Part shown: positions 20,553 through 33,731 of the stretch, piece by piece | Position numbering within the stretch: the stretch's first letter is position 1 | Layout: every line of letters starts with the position of its first letter | Made by a program: the position numbers and the translations under genes | The notes under the pieces: model-generated | The model's database searches: none | What the model saw: only the letters and a program-made list of their open reading frames with translations | What the model was told of the DNA's origin: nothing | From: Amyloporia xantha | Taxonomy: Eukaryota; Basidiomycota; Agaricomycetes; Polyporales; Adustoporiaceae | Assembly (NCBI GenBank): GCA_036971615.1 | Contig: JAYKKR010000024.1 | Location: 434,001 to 498,000 of the forward strand | Length of the DNA: 64,000 nucleotides | Direction of reading: 5' to 3'

Positions 20553-23500
20553 TCATATACAGATCATCGGTCGCTCTCTATGCGCGCTCTCTGAGCGCCG
20601 TGGGGGAGATCTGTCGGTGGCAGGAGTAATGGATTGATGACGTGTTCGGACCTCTAGATGGACCTCTTCCTCGTCATCGCTTTCCTCGTCTTCATCTTGG
20701 TACATCTGGCTTGTGCTCGGCTGGAACTCCACCTCGCCGTAAGATCGCACAGAGGATTGCGAGTCGCGGTCGAACATGCTCGCGAGGTCGTCGTCGTAAT
20801 CATCGTCACTCGCATACGTCCCAGCGTGTTCTACGTTGGTCTGTCCAGGGTTGTAGGAGACCTGCACGAGCGGGCTCGTCGTCCGTGCTCGCATCTGGCT
20901 CTGCCGCGCTAGAGCGGCCGCGTCCTGCGATGCGGGATCAGCAGCTGTTGAGGTCTCGCCAACATCCGATCGCTGGAGAATGGCCTGTGCAGCAGACAAT
21001 GCAGGAACAACGACCGGTCCACTACTGTTGATCGAGTTCATCGACGAGACGGTGCTCAACAGACCGCTCGGGATCGAACCGACAGGACTCTGTGCGATGC
21101 CACCCGCGCCAAGTAGCAGTGTGTCGTCGTCCAACGCCTCGTCCCCACGCTCGCCGGAATACAGACTTGTCATGTCTTCCGACTGTCGCCCATAATCAGC
21201 GACCTCACCCCAGCTTGCAGCCCGCATTGCGAACGTCAGTGGGCCGCTTGCCGTGCTCTGGCGTGACGGCGCGACAACGTTGAATGCATCCTCGCTCCGC
21301 CGCGCAAGACGGTGGCGACTGCTCCTACCAATACTACCCCTGCGCACCGCTGTCGACGACGACGAGGCACTCGTTTCCTGTGAGCTAGCCTTGCTCCTCC
21401 ACGGCAGCTTCCACGACAGCGATATCCGACTGCGTGGCCGTTCCTCGGGGCTCTGCGTTCCCGACCCTTCTCCACTCGGTGTCGACGCCTGGCTGTAGGA
21501 CCCGGGCGACGGCTGTGGTGAGCCGGTGCGGAATGGGCGCGACGGTACCTCGAGCGTCATCCCAGGCATCTTCGACGGGAAGGACCCGCGCCTAGGCTTT
21601 GGCGCCGAGCCCTGTATAGAAGACGAGGCCGCGCCGATGTTCCACATCGCCCAAGGCTCGAAGCTCTTGGGCGCGCGGTTCACGTCCGGTGTCGACTTGT
21701 TCCGCGTGACGTCGTCCCGCAGCGCGAGGCGCTGCTTGCCCTTGTCGTGCGGATCCCGGTCCCGGTCACCCTCCCGCGAGTCGAGCTGCCGCCGAGGATG
21801 ACGCGGGGCGCCAGTTGTGGTTCGGTGACGGGAGAGGCGCATCTGGGGGGCGGACTGGACGCCTACGTCCTTGTACGGGTCGTCTGAGTCGCGGTTTCCA
21901 CTGGACCAAAAGGAACGTTGAGGGCGGACGTTTCGCCAGAAGCCCCGGATACCGTTCACCACCTTGTTCTTCCCCTTTTTAGATCTCCATGCAAAGACGA
22001 CGGACGACATAGCAGAGCTCGTCTCGTCGGCGGTAGGCTCCAGCGACGTGTCTTCCTCCAGCTGCGTCTCGCGTAGCCATTCGTGAGGGTTTTCAAGGTC
22101 ACGAAGGATCCATGGATGCCTCTGCAGTTGGGCACGCATATAAGCAGGAAGTTGACCAACAATCAGCAGAGAAAACAGCTTACTTTCACTTCATCCAGCG
22201 TTATCCGCCTCCTGGCGTCCTTCTCCAATAACCGCTCCAAGAGCTTGATGACGAGGTAGCCCTCCGTCTCATCTCCCTTCTTCTGCGGCCGCTGGAGCCG
22301 TCCACCGGTCGGCAGCTTGTCCACGCCCATCGTAGGGTCAACGGTCCAATCCTGCCTGCGAATGACCTGGAAGATCTCCCACTCATTTGCCGCCTGGAAC
22401 GGCAGGTGGCCGAAGAGCAGGCCGTACAGCGTGACGCCGAACGCCCAGACGTCGATGGCCTTCGTGATGGGCGGCTTCCGACGATGCGGGGTTGTCAGGT
22501 GGAGCGTGCTTGACGAGGAAGAGGCGGCAAGATCTGCGGCGGTGTCGCTTACGATCTCGGGAGCGAGGAACATGGGCGTGCCCGCGGTCTTAGAAAGGTC
22601 AGAGTCGTCCATGAGAATAGGGTCTGGGTCGTCCGCAGGGACTGCACCTGCACCTGCGGCGGCGAGACGTTGCGCATAGGAGAAATGTGAGACACCAAAG
22701 TCGGTGATCTTTACAGTACGGCGGTCGGCAGTCCATAGGAGGTTAGCAGGCTTGATGTCGCGGTGTATGATACCCTGGTGATGTACTACACAGATGAGAG
22801 AAGACAGGGGAGAGCAGGGTCATCGTTGGCAAACTGATGCAGGAAGAGAACTGCTCGGCACTCACAATATTCAAGACCAAGGATAACGTCGCGACAGATG
22901 CGCCTCGTCTGGTCAACACGGAGGACAGGATCATCATCTGGTGTACGCCACTTGATTTCGCCACCACCGAGATACTCCATAACTACATAGAGACAAGGTC
23001 AACGGTTAGACACAAGAACAGCTGCCAAGTAGTGCCAAGCGGCAGGTCCCGCAACATGTGTCTATTGCAGCCGACCTGCCGCTGCTAACAAACGGCTAGC
23101 GACAGCACGGCGCTGGCGACGTCTACCCAGTACTGGTGTCAGCGCATAGTGTATGACAACGCATACACTGCGCATTGAGAACCACCAGGGGAGAGTTAGA
23201 ATGAGACAAGACGCACCCATGAATATACGTTCGTGCAAGTTGTCATCAATGACCTCGAGTAGCCGAACGACATGAGGATGGCAACACTTCTTCATGATAG
23301 CAATCTCCTTGCGTATCTTGTGTTCAGTGCTGCCTAGCTGGTCGGTGAGAGGGAGGTGTGGGGAGGTAGGCAGGTTGCGCTTTCGCAGCTTGCTGAGCTT
23401 ATCTTGCCTGGGGTTCTTGCGCTTCACAGCTTTCACGGCCTGCGGCAGAGAGTATAGAAAAGGGACAAGATGAGGACTGCAACGAGTGAACACAAGTGTA

Positions 23501-23750
23501 GAGCACTTACCACTTCCAAGCCGCCCTTCGACGTATCCCGCGCAAGATAGACTTCTCCATGCTGCCCTCTGCCAACGCGGTGGTCGAACTCGTATTGGTT
23601 GAGGATTCTGCGGTTGAAAGACGAGCGAATCTCATGGGTCATGACGACCTCGGTGGAAGGGCCGATTCTCTGGCGGTGAGACACCGCGTTCCGCTCGCCA
23701 GCTTCCGACGTATCGTGCTGGACAGAGCTGGAGGGGCCGTCGTCTGCCAT
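20553..23750 (-). CDS. ssp1: Ser/Thr kinase of the CaMKK / Ssp1 / Sak1-Tos3-Elm1 family
   Basis: These upstream kinases phosphorylate the activation loop of AMPK/Snf1-type kinases. Five exons (23750-23511, 23439-23217, 22982-22866, 22785-22184, 22121-20553) give 916 residues. The Gly-rich loop is GRGQHGEVYLA and the VAIK-type lysine is in AVKAVKRK. A Pro/basic insert (KRNLPTSPHLPLTDQL) before the alphaC region corresponds to the RP insert typical of CaMKK relatives. The catalytic loop is HRDIKPANLLW, then DFGVSHF, an activation segment SKTAGTPMFLAPE and DVWAFGVTLYGLLFG. The catalytic domain ends near HPWI. About 500 further residues are Ser/Arg/Pro-rich and disordered, ending MICI, probably regulatory. 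I cannot tell which of the yeast paralogues it corresponds to. Confidence 0.87.
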
Positions 23751-24514
23751 CGTGCTGTTGTTCTAGAGGATGCCAGTGCTGAAACGGAGGCGAAGGGGAC
23801 CAAGAAAGAGAGAGAGGGGAGGGGGGAAAGGGGGACTGGGGCCAGCGGACGGTCAGGTTATAGCTGAGCTTGGTGGAGACTGGACAGAGTCGGTGGGAGT
23901 CTTAGTGGCGAGCGCCTATTCACCCCGCGTAGCCGCCCAGTTCATGCATTGGCGCCCAAGATCCAGCAGTGCTATCGTGTCTCGAGTCAAAATATGGGCT
24001 CTTTCCTCCAAATACACCGTGCAGACGCTACAAACATACTCGACAAATGGCTACACTCGGCACTCTTCAACGGATCTCTCCACAATACAGTTCATCGATA
24101 TCGGCGAATGTCCAACGCTTCTCCCACTGCTGCCCAAACTGAGCCGGACGAGCAGATCTCAGCGTGCGCACGTGCATTTGTCCTCCTCCTTGACGTCCTT
24201 CATCACCTGTTTAGACGCGTAGAGCATAAGCACCCGTCATGAGAACATAGCGCACGGTCAGCGGCCATGTACGTCAACATCAGCAGCAAGATGGAACAAT
24301 GGCATGCGCGTATTTTAGCACCGCGTTCCCGTCGCCATTATTCTGGAGAGCGCAGCACTCCGAATCCGTTCGGGATCACGCACTGGCGACAGTGCGCACA
24401 CGGATGCAGGGTCGACGCACGACGTACGCCTGCCGCCTGCCTGCTTTGGCTGGCTGCCAAATCACATACGCCTGTCCAGACGATCTGTCAAGCCTAAAAC
24501 GGGAGGAAACTCAC
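23751..24514. other. Kinase upstream region
   Basis: No supported gene. A purine-rich stretch (AGAGAGAGGGGAGGGGGG-like, 23810-23840) lies just upstream of the kinase start and could be its 5' leader or promoter. Further left are exons, or decayed exons, of the small CxxC protein that I could not resolve. Confidence 0.35.
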
Positions 24515-24823
24515 CGAGTCGACGTGCTGCCCGCACCCCTGTAGTCACCACATACGTAATGTCAGTACCGGCCATATGCGCAACTCCCAGGAGAATTGAG
24601 AAGACGAGAAGACGGCGGAATCTGGCTCCCCGCATGCTCCCCGGGCCTCCCTCGGCGGATCACAAACTGAGAAGCCGTAGACCGTGCAGAAGAATGCCGG
24701 AGGCGATGCGAGGGTGGATCACACTGATGGGCCATGGCTCACCTTCCAGCTCGTCTTGCCGCACTTGTCACACTTCACCTTGTAGCAGGCATTGACGGGG
24801 ACAGACTGTTGTACGGCAGCCAT
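24515..24823 (-). CDS. Small Cys-rich (CxxCGK...GCGQH) protein, partial model
   Basis: Exon 1 (24823-24743) encodes 27 residues, MAAVQQSVPVNACYKVKCDK then CGKTSWK. A GTGAGC intron leads to a tiny exon (24538-24515), GCGQHVDS. The pattern CxxCGKTSWKGCGQHV is characteristic of a short eukaryotic protein family that I know only as uncharacterised. The paired CxxC and CxxxH suggest metal binding. At least one more exon must lie left of 24509; several acceptors exist and I cannot choose among them, so the C-terminus is not annotated. Splice phases for the two exons are exact. Confidence 0.5.
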
Positions 24824-26134
24824 GATCTGGAGATCGCGTAAGTGGTGAGGTGGATCGCGGAGAGAAGGACGAAATAATCACCGGTTCTGATGCAAATTGA
24901 GCACGAATCGTTAAGAAAGGTGTGGGGTTCGGGCTCGGGCTTCACAAGCGAGTTATTAAAATGAGATCAAACAAGTCCCAGTCGAGAAGGAGCAGTTATA
25001 TGACAGATTAATATCAGCATCGTTGCGATATCAGCAGATCTCAGGGATCGGCCGACACATACCTGGCAGTTAGGACAAGAAGATGGTCAGCATTGGGCTT
25101 TCAACGATTCTATTACTCGCGTACCTCAATCTCGCTTGTTGCTGAGGAGATGTGTGAGTCTGTGAGAACGAGAGTACAGAGAGCTCAAAGCCGCTGAAGT
25201 CTCCGGAACTCGCTATCACGTGCTAAACCCTTCATGGGAACGCGTGAATTTCCAAAAGTCAGACATGGAACAGCAGACGCTTGCTGCATAAGTCCTTGGC
25301 AGTTTAGTCAAGTACATACGATCATGGAGGTCGACCGCATGCAATCGCAACCTTCCCCGCGTCGTCGGGTTTGATCTGTAGAAGGGGGATGGGGAGAGAG
25401 ACGACCTAAACTAGCCCCACATCACCAATGCATGTGGAAAGTTTGACTTAGGATGGCAGCTAGGTGATACGCACAAGTGCACACAGCGTATGGAGGTTAC
25501 CGTCGGCCACCGAGGCGCTGAAAGGCTGTCAATCGAGTCGCAAGTGGCAAGTCCTCCCCGCCGCATGGGTAACTTCCATCGTATCCAACAGGCAGGTTGA
25601 GCGGGCACAACATGGATTTCGCACATCACCAATCGCTTCCCGAGCTGGCACCATGCATCCCATGCTCTAGGCCTTCTGCAGAAATTCTGCTGCGACGTTC
25701 AATCATCTCGCATCACGGTAGACCGTAGACGTAAAGGGGCAGAACACGATCAGGAAGCCGGTCTAGACCAAGCTCGGGTGGCTGAGGCTGCAAAGCGCGC
25801 TTGGCCAGATCGCCACAGGGCCAGAGGTTGAAGCCAAGTGCCAGACCAGGCGAATACAAGCGCAGTTCTGCAGTGCGACAGTTTTCTTGGAGAGGGCGGA
25901 GTGAATAAAAAGTATAGAGATCTGAAACGAATCGCGCAGCGCGCCTGAGCTAATTTCATCAGGACCTTACCTCTGTCAGAGTGGCGATGAACGCCCAGCC
26001 AAGATCCGACGCTCATTGGCACTGCAGCACACACAATCAATGAATTAGCCCAATCAACGAAACCTAGACCGTTCAGATCTACACACGCAGACAGCGCCGG
26101 GACAGAATCTGACCCACACGGTCCCATGCTGAAA
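24824..26134. other. Intergenic stretch, no supported gene
   Basis: About 1.3 kb without a recognisable gene. A minus-strand open stretch at 25750-26361 overlaps the aminotransferase C-terminus in another frame and has no independent support. Confidence 0.35.
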
Positions 26135-27970
26135 TCACAACCCACGCGCCTTCCTCTCGTCGAGGATGACCTCGCGCAGGCGCCGCAGCGCCTCGTCGAC
26201 CTTCTCTGCAGGCAGGGTGCTGAATGAAGCGCGGACGTACGCCGTCTTGCGCCCATTCGGGAAGAACACCGTGCCTGGAAGGGCGAGGACGCCCCGCTCG
26301 AGCGCCTTCGTCCGGATGAGGCTTTCCGAGTCGTCGTCTCCAACTCTGCTACTCGCTCCATCGCTGAGCACTAGTTTGAACCTGCGGACAAACCTTGTCA
26401 GAAAATTGTATTCGGCATGGTCAAATGGCTTGGAGACGAGCCAGATAGAGACACACCAGAAGAACATGCCCGCCTCAGGTTTGCTCCACTCTGCGAGGCC
26501 GGCGAGATGGCGCTGCATCGCCTGCTCGAAAACATCCCTCTTCTCTCTGTAGAATTCCGCCACTCGTGCCGTGTGCACTGCGAAGCCAGTGTGGCCCCAC
26601 GCTTCCAGAACCTTAAGTGCGAGCGCCTGCGAGAGTGACGAGGGTTGCAAATTCACCGCCATGGTCTACGTAACGGTCAGGTTAGCACATGTCGTAAAGT
26701 ATGGGCGGTTGAGCAAAAGAGAAGAGAACTTACGTGCAGGTCCATGGCGCGCACGATACATTCGGGGCCAGAGACGAACCCTACGCGGATTCCCGAAGAA
26801 AGTATTTTGGAGAAGCTGTCGAAACGCACCACTCTTCCAACTTCGGGCTGAGAGCGGTCTAGTGCAAAATAGGACGGTGGTCGGTTGGATGGGCCGAAAT
26901 AGAGGTTATAGTACGGATCATCTAGTCGCATGCAAGGGATCAGACAGCTGACATTGGATTACTTCACTCATCAGTGACAGACCTTCCAGAATCAATAAAT
27001 CGTATTCCCTGCTCAAAGCTAGGACTTCCAAACGCCGCTCTAGTGTTGCCGTGGACCCTGTGGGATTGCAGCCATACTATAGTATCTTAGTGATCGTGAC
27101 GACAGTTTGTCAGTGTTGAAGTAAACCTACAGGAACAGTGTAAAGGACCCTAGGCTTTGATTTCGATGCAGGCCAATTCTCTAGGATCGAGCGGAGTGAC
27201 GTAGAACGTATCCCCTGGGCGTCCGTCTCGACCTCTGTTACGTAGGAATTATTCTATCGGCTGCGAGCCGAAAACCGACAGGGGACGCACCTATCATTTC
27301 ACATCCCAGAGACGCCAAAATGGGAATTGTGCCTCTGGATCAGTCATATTTAGACCGATGTTCAGGCATTAGACAATGTCCCTCGATACGTACGCATATA
27401 CAGGTGCTTCTACGAGCACTGCGTCGCCCGCATTCAGTAATGCGCTGGCAGCCTAACTACCTGTCAATGATCCCAAAACATTACGAATACCAAACTCCAT
27501 CTCAGCCTACCTTGAAGATGAGATCTTGAGATCCCGCTCCAATGCTGACTGTCCAGCCTTCATCTTTGAGCCTCCCGTGCTGGAACTCCTGCAGGCTAAT
27601 CACCCACTCGCGCAGCTGTAGCAATCCATTCGTGGGACTGTACTGGAGACCGCACTGCAGCTCCTCAGTGCTCAACACCATCTGTACATCTGCACCAGAT
27701 GCAGAGCTCGTGTCACGCATAGTAAACTGCAGAGAGGTGATGGGGAAAGTCTCTTCATTGGGCTTGCCGGCAAGGAGGGAAATTAGACCAGGACGGCTCT
27801 CAAGTGGAAATAGAGCACGGACTGTAGGTGAGGGTCATAAATCCTGGACTAGTGGTGTTGTTCAAGACGCACTTACTTCCATCTTCCGTCCTGTGCTTAG
27901 CCGCCTCAGACAAGCGTGCCTCGTAGAACGAGTTCGGAAGTATGTTCAGACTTTGAGACTTAGCTTGCAT
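26135..27970 (-). CDS. PLP-dependent class I/II aminotransferase, ARO8-type (copy 1)
   Basis: Family members transaminate aromatic amino acids or 2-aminoadipate. The start at 27970 reads MQAKSQSLNILPNSFYEARL. Exons join in frame through IRALFPLESRPGLISLLAGK, SIGAGSQDLIFK, AASALLNAGDAVLVEAPVYA, EVETDAQGIRST, YGCNPTGSTATLERR, DDPYYNLYFGP and RFDSFSKILSSGIRVGF to the stop at 26135. The PLP-binding lysine is in SFSKILSSG, and the conserved NPTG and DDPYY motifs are present. At least eight introns are inferred, with phases matching the second copy at 59.4-61.1 kb. A divergent 600-bp spacer separates it from RPL4. Substrate cannot be told from sequence. Confidence 0.87.
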
Positions 27971-28583
27971 GGTGTAAGATGAGCGATTTACGAACGAGAC
28001 CCCGTCAGAACGCGTCGCAAAGTGGTCGACGTTGAGTACTGAGTGGTGGACAGCAGTCTTCCTGAATGCCTTTTATCCTATCAATTCTAGCTACCCCCGG
28101 AGTATTACGTTCGCCGGGTGTGGGGTACAAGGCTGCCAAGGCATGCCTGTACCCTGCAATTCAGCACGCGCTCGCTGAGTCAATTCGCGCGGTGGGTGCC
28201 CGAACTTCCGAATCATGGCGAGAGTAAAAGACCACGTCTCAGGATTTCCAGTATGTGTTGTTGATTAGCAGTATCGTCAGTCTTTGAGCTGGATAGCGAA
28301 TACATGATATGTGTTGGGAGGTAAGTTATAAGCAATAAATTGTCCCAGAATTTGAACTTCGAAGCAGTAATACTCGCGGTATGCACTCCTATGTGCTTAG
28401 ACGCCGAAGGTACCTGATGACTGTGATAGGCGCACAACGGTTAGGCGCTGGGAAGATAGCAGCCCGCCACAGCTCTATTTGCATCTGTTTACTAGCCAGA
28501 GGTACTAGCAAACTCTATTTTTCGACATCCACACACCATCGTCCAGGCTCGGCGCCGTCAAGACTTCAAGACAATCCGCAACA
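27971..28583. other. Divergent promoter region between aminotransferase and RPL4
   Basis: No supported gene. The part directly upstream of the RPL4 start is pyrimidine-interrupted, as is usual for highly expressed fungal ribosomal protein genes. A clear TATA box is not visible. Confidence 0.4.
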
Positions 28584-29973
<1,390 letters not shown>

Positions 29974-30679
29974 ACGAGACTGTGGAGGGTACAGCCGAGA
30001 AAGAGGAGTATAGGGAGTGGTTGCGACTAATGGTGGCTATGCAGCTTGCCTCATATGATTACATCTTTCCGCCGTTTCGTTTACATGTTTTTATGACACG
30101 CATGCTGGAAATTGCTGTATATGCAACGCGAGATGTGGGCAGTCTGAATAAGGGTACCCTTACGCGGACACGTGACAGAACGCGTCTAGACGCGTCCTTG
30201 AATGGTCTGCAGTGACTCTGTTGGGTGACCCCATGCCTAGCGGATCATTAGCGGATGTCTTGTGGACTTGTTCCGGTGCATGAGCATGTCGAGCTGAGGC
30301 CAACTGGGATGTCATCTAGGTCTTATGTTGAGGTGATGTGCACCGCATTAACACCTTATTCACACCTTTGTGCGCTGGCCTCATTTTATGCACGTTGCGC
30401 AGCATAGCCATCCGCATTGTATAATGTCTCAGCGTCATAGGGCGTTGAGTAGGGTAGCGCAACACGATGCGTTTTCAAAGGTGATCCGGAGTGGCAGCCC
30501 CGATACAAATTCCGGAACGCATCACAGTGCGGCCTCCCAAACATCTTTGTCTCTTTCATTCGTTCTCACTACAATCCCTCGTACTCCTTCCCTTAGTGTA
30601 TTCTTGCGTTCGGTGCGCCGTTCTGTCTGCAGTCCATAAATAAGCACCGGAGCTGACTGCTGATTTAGCCGGACGAAAT
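29974..30679. other. Intergenic stretch downstream of RPL4
   Basis: No supported gene. It holds the RPL4 3' region and, at its right end, the promoter of the next gene with an A+T-rich TATA-like motif at 30635-30644. Confidence 0.4.
30635..30644 (+). promoter_or_regulatory. TATA-like box
   Basis: CATAAATAAG lies 36 bp before the start codon of the MARVEL-like gene. Assigned by position only. Confidence 0.3.
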
Positions 30680-31578
30680 ATGTCTGCCAGTCAGATCGCC
30701 TCTGCTGTAGTAACAGTGTTCACCATTCTCCTTTCCCTGGCGTATATTGTCGGGCTTTATTTCCTCCGCCGCTATTCGCTCCAACATCCAAAGGCTTTGA
30801 ATAGGCTCTCCAGTCTCCATTTACAGCGTTATGCGCCAGGTAACATCGCTTGGTAATGAATTCATGCGGTACAACGCTGACCTATGATTTACAGTGGTTT
30901 GGGTGTTTCTCATTTTCAGCAGCATTGTCGAAGTATGCCGCCTCTGTTTCATTTTCCCACTCTGGGTGACTCACGACCTGTAGATTGCTATAAGCGTTTG
31001 GCTGCTCGCTGTCTACAAGAATACAAAGACATATCCCAACGTGGGTGCATGGAACGGAATCATTCTATGCCTGTGAGCACTACATACCGGCCTGCTTACT
31101 TCACAATTGAACATATCGTATTCTAGATTTTCCGCTTGCTGGACCATGTTGTTCTCTACCGTTTACATAGTGCTCTTTGTCCATCCGACTCTGTCGAAGC
31201 ATCCTGCTGTATCGATAGGATCTCAGAGCGTCTGGGTACTTGTCACCTGGAGTTTCTGGGTCGCCTGCACTGCTACGGTGAACGGTTCATTACCTATGGC
31301 GACGTCTGGGATATGTCTGGGCATTGCGTATTGTGGTCAACTGCAGGCATTGTTTGGTAAGCCTGTGTGATTAATTGGATCGGTCTGTCGTAACTGATCG
31401 CACGTTATCGAAATAGCGTTCTCAGTAATTGAGATGTGAGTGACGCCGCTTTTGTCATCGAAGCTTCCACATGTCTCATTTCTATGATAGGTTGACATTA
31501 ACGTTGAGTATGCTGGTTCTGGCTTTCTTGCTGTGGAAGCGCGCCCGCGAAACATTGAGCACCCCTCTTCCGCGGTGA
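30680..31578 (+). CDS. Four-pass MARVEL-like membrane protein
   Basis: The start is at 30680 (MSASQIASAVVTVFTILLSL). Exons join through PVVWVFLIFSSIVE, IAISVWLLAVYKNTK, GAWNGIILCLFSACWTMLFS, QSVWVLVTWSFWVACTAT, GQLQALFG and AFSVIEMLTLTLSMLVLAF, ending RARETLSTPLPR. All intron phases agree across five introns. Four hydrophobic segments with short loops and no signal-peptide cleavage site give the usual topology of small fungal MARVEL-domain proteins, which sit in plasma-membrane or vesicle membranes. The particular role is unknown. Confidence 0.7.
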
Positions 31579-31721
31579 GACTGTTTCTGGTCAACGCAGT
31601 GGAAGGCCTATTTCTCAATATTTAAGCCTATAATTATGTGATAAGACTCGTTTACAACGTCCAGTCGGTCCAGTCGACAAATTTGCCATACTATATAGTG
31701 TACCATCTCCGATAATATCAT

Positions 31722-33480
31722 TCAAGGTGCCTCGTACAACACCACATATGAAGGCCGGATGGCGTCGTTGTTGTAGACCACCAGCTCATCGTGGTTGAGT
31801 CTATCACCCTTCTCAGCAAGGACCTGACGACTGTGATCAGCATTGGACTTTTGCGACAACACCTGGCGCCTTACCGAATCATAGCCGGCTGGCGGTGCCG
31901 TGAGCGAAGTATCATCGCGTGTCATCTTGAAACCCTTGCCAACAACGACTTTATTGAGCAGCATGGCCTTCAGGGCCGAGGTCGAATTATCATTCTGTGA
32001 ATAGTCGTTGGCCCTGATACGGATTATCATCAGGTCCATTATCGGCAAGGGGCAAGTAATATAACTCGACGTACTTGGACGACGTCGATGACGTGTAGAT
32101 ACCAGCTCCGAATCTGCTTCAGTGAGTATGTCTGAGCAGACTTAGACCAAGGTACGCACCTCCCCCATCCAGTCTTTTTGCCCCAGAGACTCACATCGAA
32201 TGATGTCTTGACGATGCAGCAAAGCGAACAAGTGGGAGAGGAGCAAAATTGAGTATTGCCATTATCTCCGATAGTACATTCTCGCCGAGTTCCGTGCCAC
32301 CGCCGATTCTCATTGCCAGCGGGTCGTCCGGCTGCTACGAATTGTCCGCGGCTTTCCACCGCGTTCCTGCCAGGCATATGTCTTATCAGCGGCGACCAAG
32401 TGCACGTTCTACTGAAACCTTCACTTATGGGCGTCGTACTTGTCTATCGATGCTTGCAGAGCGATGATCTTGTAAACATGCTTTACCTCAGGACAGGAAG
32501 ACTTGTGTCTCCAAGGAAGACTTGAACTGGTCAGCAACTAGGCACGACACAATCAATAACCGAACGCGCAGAATTCAAGAGACCACAGACTGCTGAGGAA
32601 TGTAACAAGATCACTGGGCACTTCCAACAGCATGACGGCCTTCTTCTGGGCCTCGTCTGCACATGCGCTGCCACAGAAATGGCGGTCTCCCTGTTTCGGA
32701 GCTTGACGGCACCATAGACAAGCACTTTCTGCAAGGCTTCTCTAGTTGTGAGCATTTCCTCAAATTCATCACTGAATGCGCACCTCTTGTGCGATTGTGA
32801 ACAGTACTTTGCCGAAGCATTGCTAGACTGATGGACAGGTTTATTGCAACCGGGGACGTGACATATTCCTAATGCATGCGGCTGGGTCAGTGGTGACAGA
32901 TTCAAAATGGCGATATTCTCACCATTGGCAACGATGGGAATGGCATTCTGTTTGGGGCCATTTGCCTTTATCTTCTTAGCGCACGTCTTGCTACAATACG
33001 GATGGGTGCGTGTACCGTCGAAATGTTGAGGTCGGCTATGACAAACCTGACGACATATTCAGTGACCAACCCACCTGAGTTGTTGGTATTCTCTGCCACT
33101 CACGATGCATGTTCCTGCTGTTGTAGATGGGTGCTGCTGAGACGCTGATCTGGCTGCCGCACAACGTTTTCCGCAATAGGGGTGGCTCTTTCCTGTTGCT
33201 GGATCTGTATATTTAGGGCGAACGCCACAATTCTGTATTAACATAATGAGAGTTAATAATTTTCACTGATTGTCAACTTCTAATACCTCGCAAAGATTTG
33301 CGGTATTGATTGCTGACCGTACACATGAATGCAATGGTCAAAAGGCAGGAAGACCAGATACTTACTAGCTTTGGGAGTGGGCTTCTGTGGAGGCTTCTGC
33401 GGCGGCTTCTGTGGCGGCTTCTGGGAAGGATACTGTGATGCTATAGTATTGAGAAGTGATAGTGCAGAAAGGGCCGACAT
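31722..33480 (-). CDS. Zinc-module PARP-like ADP-ribosyltransferase (ART-A)
   Basis: Predicted to transfer ADP-ribose from NAD+. The start at 33480 is followed by a QKPP repeat. Four Cys modules come next: NCGVRPKY...PYCGKRC, CIVCHSRPQHF...PYCSKTC, CHVPGCNKPVH...KYCSQSH and CLWCRQAP...HFCGSAC. A linker (QFKSS, WRHKSSCPEVKHVYKIIAL) leads to the catalytic fold: NRRWHGTRREC with the histidine, CSLCCIVKTSFDVSLWG, FGAGIYTSSTSSK with the tyrosine, KAMLLNKVVVGKG, and HDELVVYNNDAIRPSYVV with the glutamate. The H-Y-E triad is thus intact. One extra base (TT at 32513-32514 on the plus strand) breaks register between QFKSS and WRHK. The gene is either mis-called there or inactive. It is divergent from ART-C across 251 bp. 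Confidence 0.75.
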
Positions 33481-33577
33481 TGTCTCCCAAAGGTCGACTT
33501 GACAAATGGTCAGACGCCACTAGGAGCTTGTAGAGAACTTGGAAATTATTCCGTACCGAGACGCAGGCATGCGGGTG

Positions 33578-33584
33578 TTTATAG
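33578..33584 (-). promoter_or_regulatory. TATA-like box of ART-A
   Basis: CTATAAA on the minus strand, about 98 bp upstream of the ART-A start, within the 251-bp divergent spacer shared with ART-C. Confidence 0.35.
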
Positions 33585-33731
33585 ATCGTGGGTAATGCGC
33601 ACCGCGCACTGAAGTCGTGCCTTGACAGCATTGTCGGTACCGCCTCGTGACAAGGCGGATGACGCATGCCCGGATTCTAGCAAGGTACATGAGGATGCGA
33701 CAGGACAGCACCTCTCCTGTCAATGCCAACC

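Noticed and set aside
25750..26361. 203-codon open stretch on the minus strand
   Set aside because: Overlaps the aminotransferase C-terminal exon in another frame and continues into non-coding sequence without family features.
33280..33480. QKPPQKPP repeat as a CRISPR-like or satellite array
   Set aside because: The 12-bp repeats are in frame within the first exon of ART-A and encode a Pro/Lys/Gln linker; there are no spacers.
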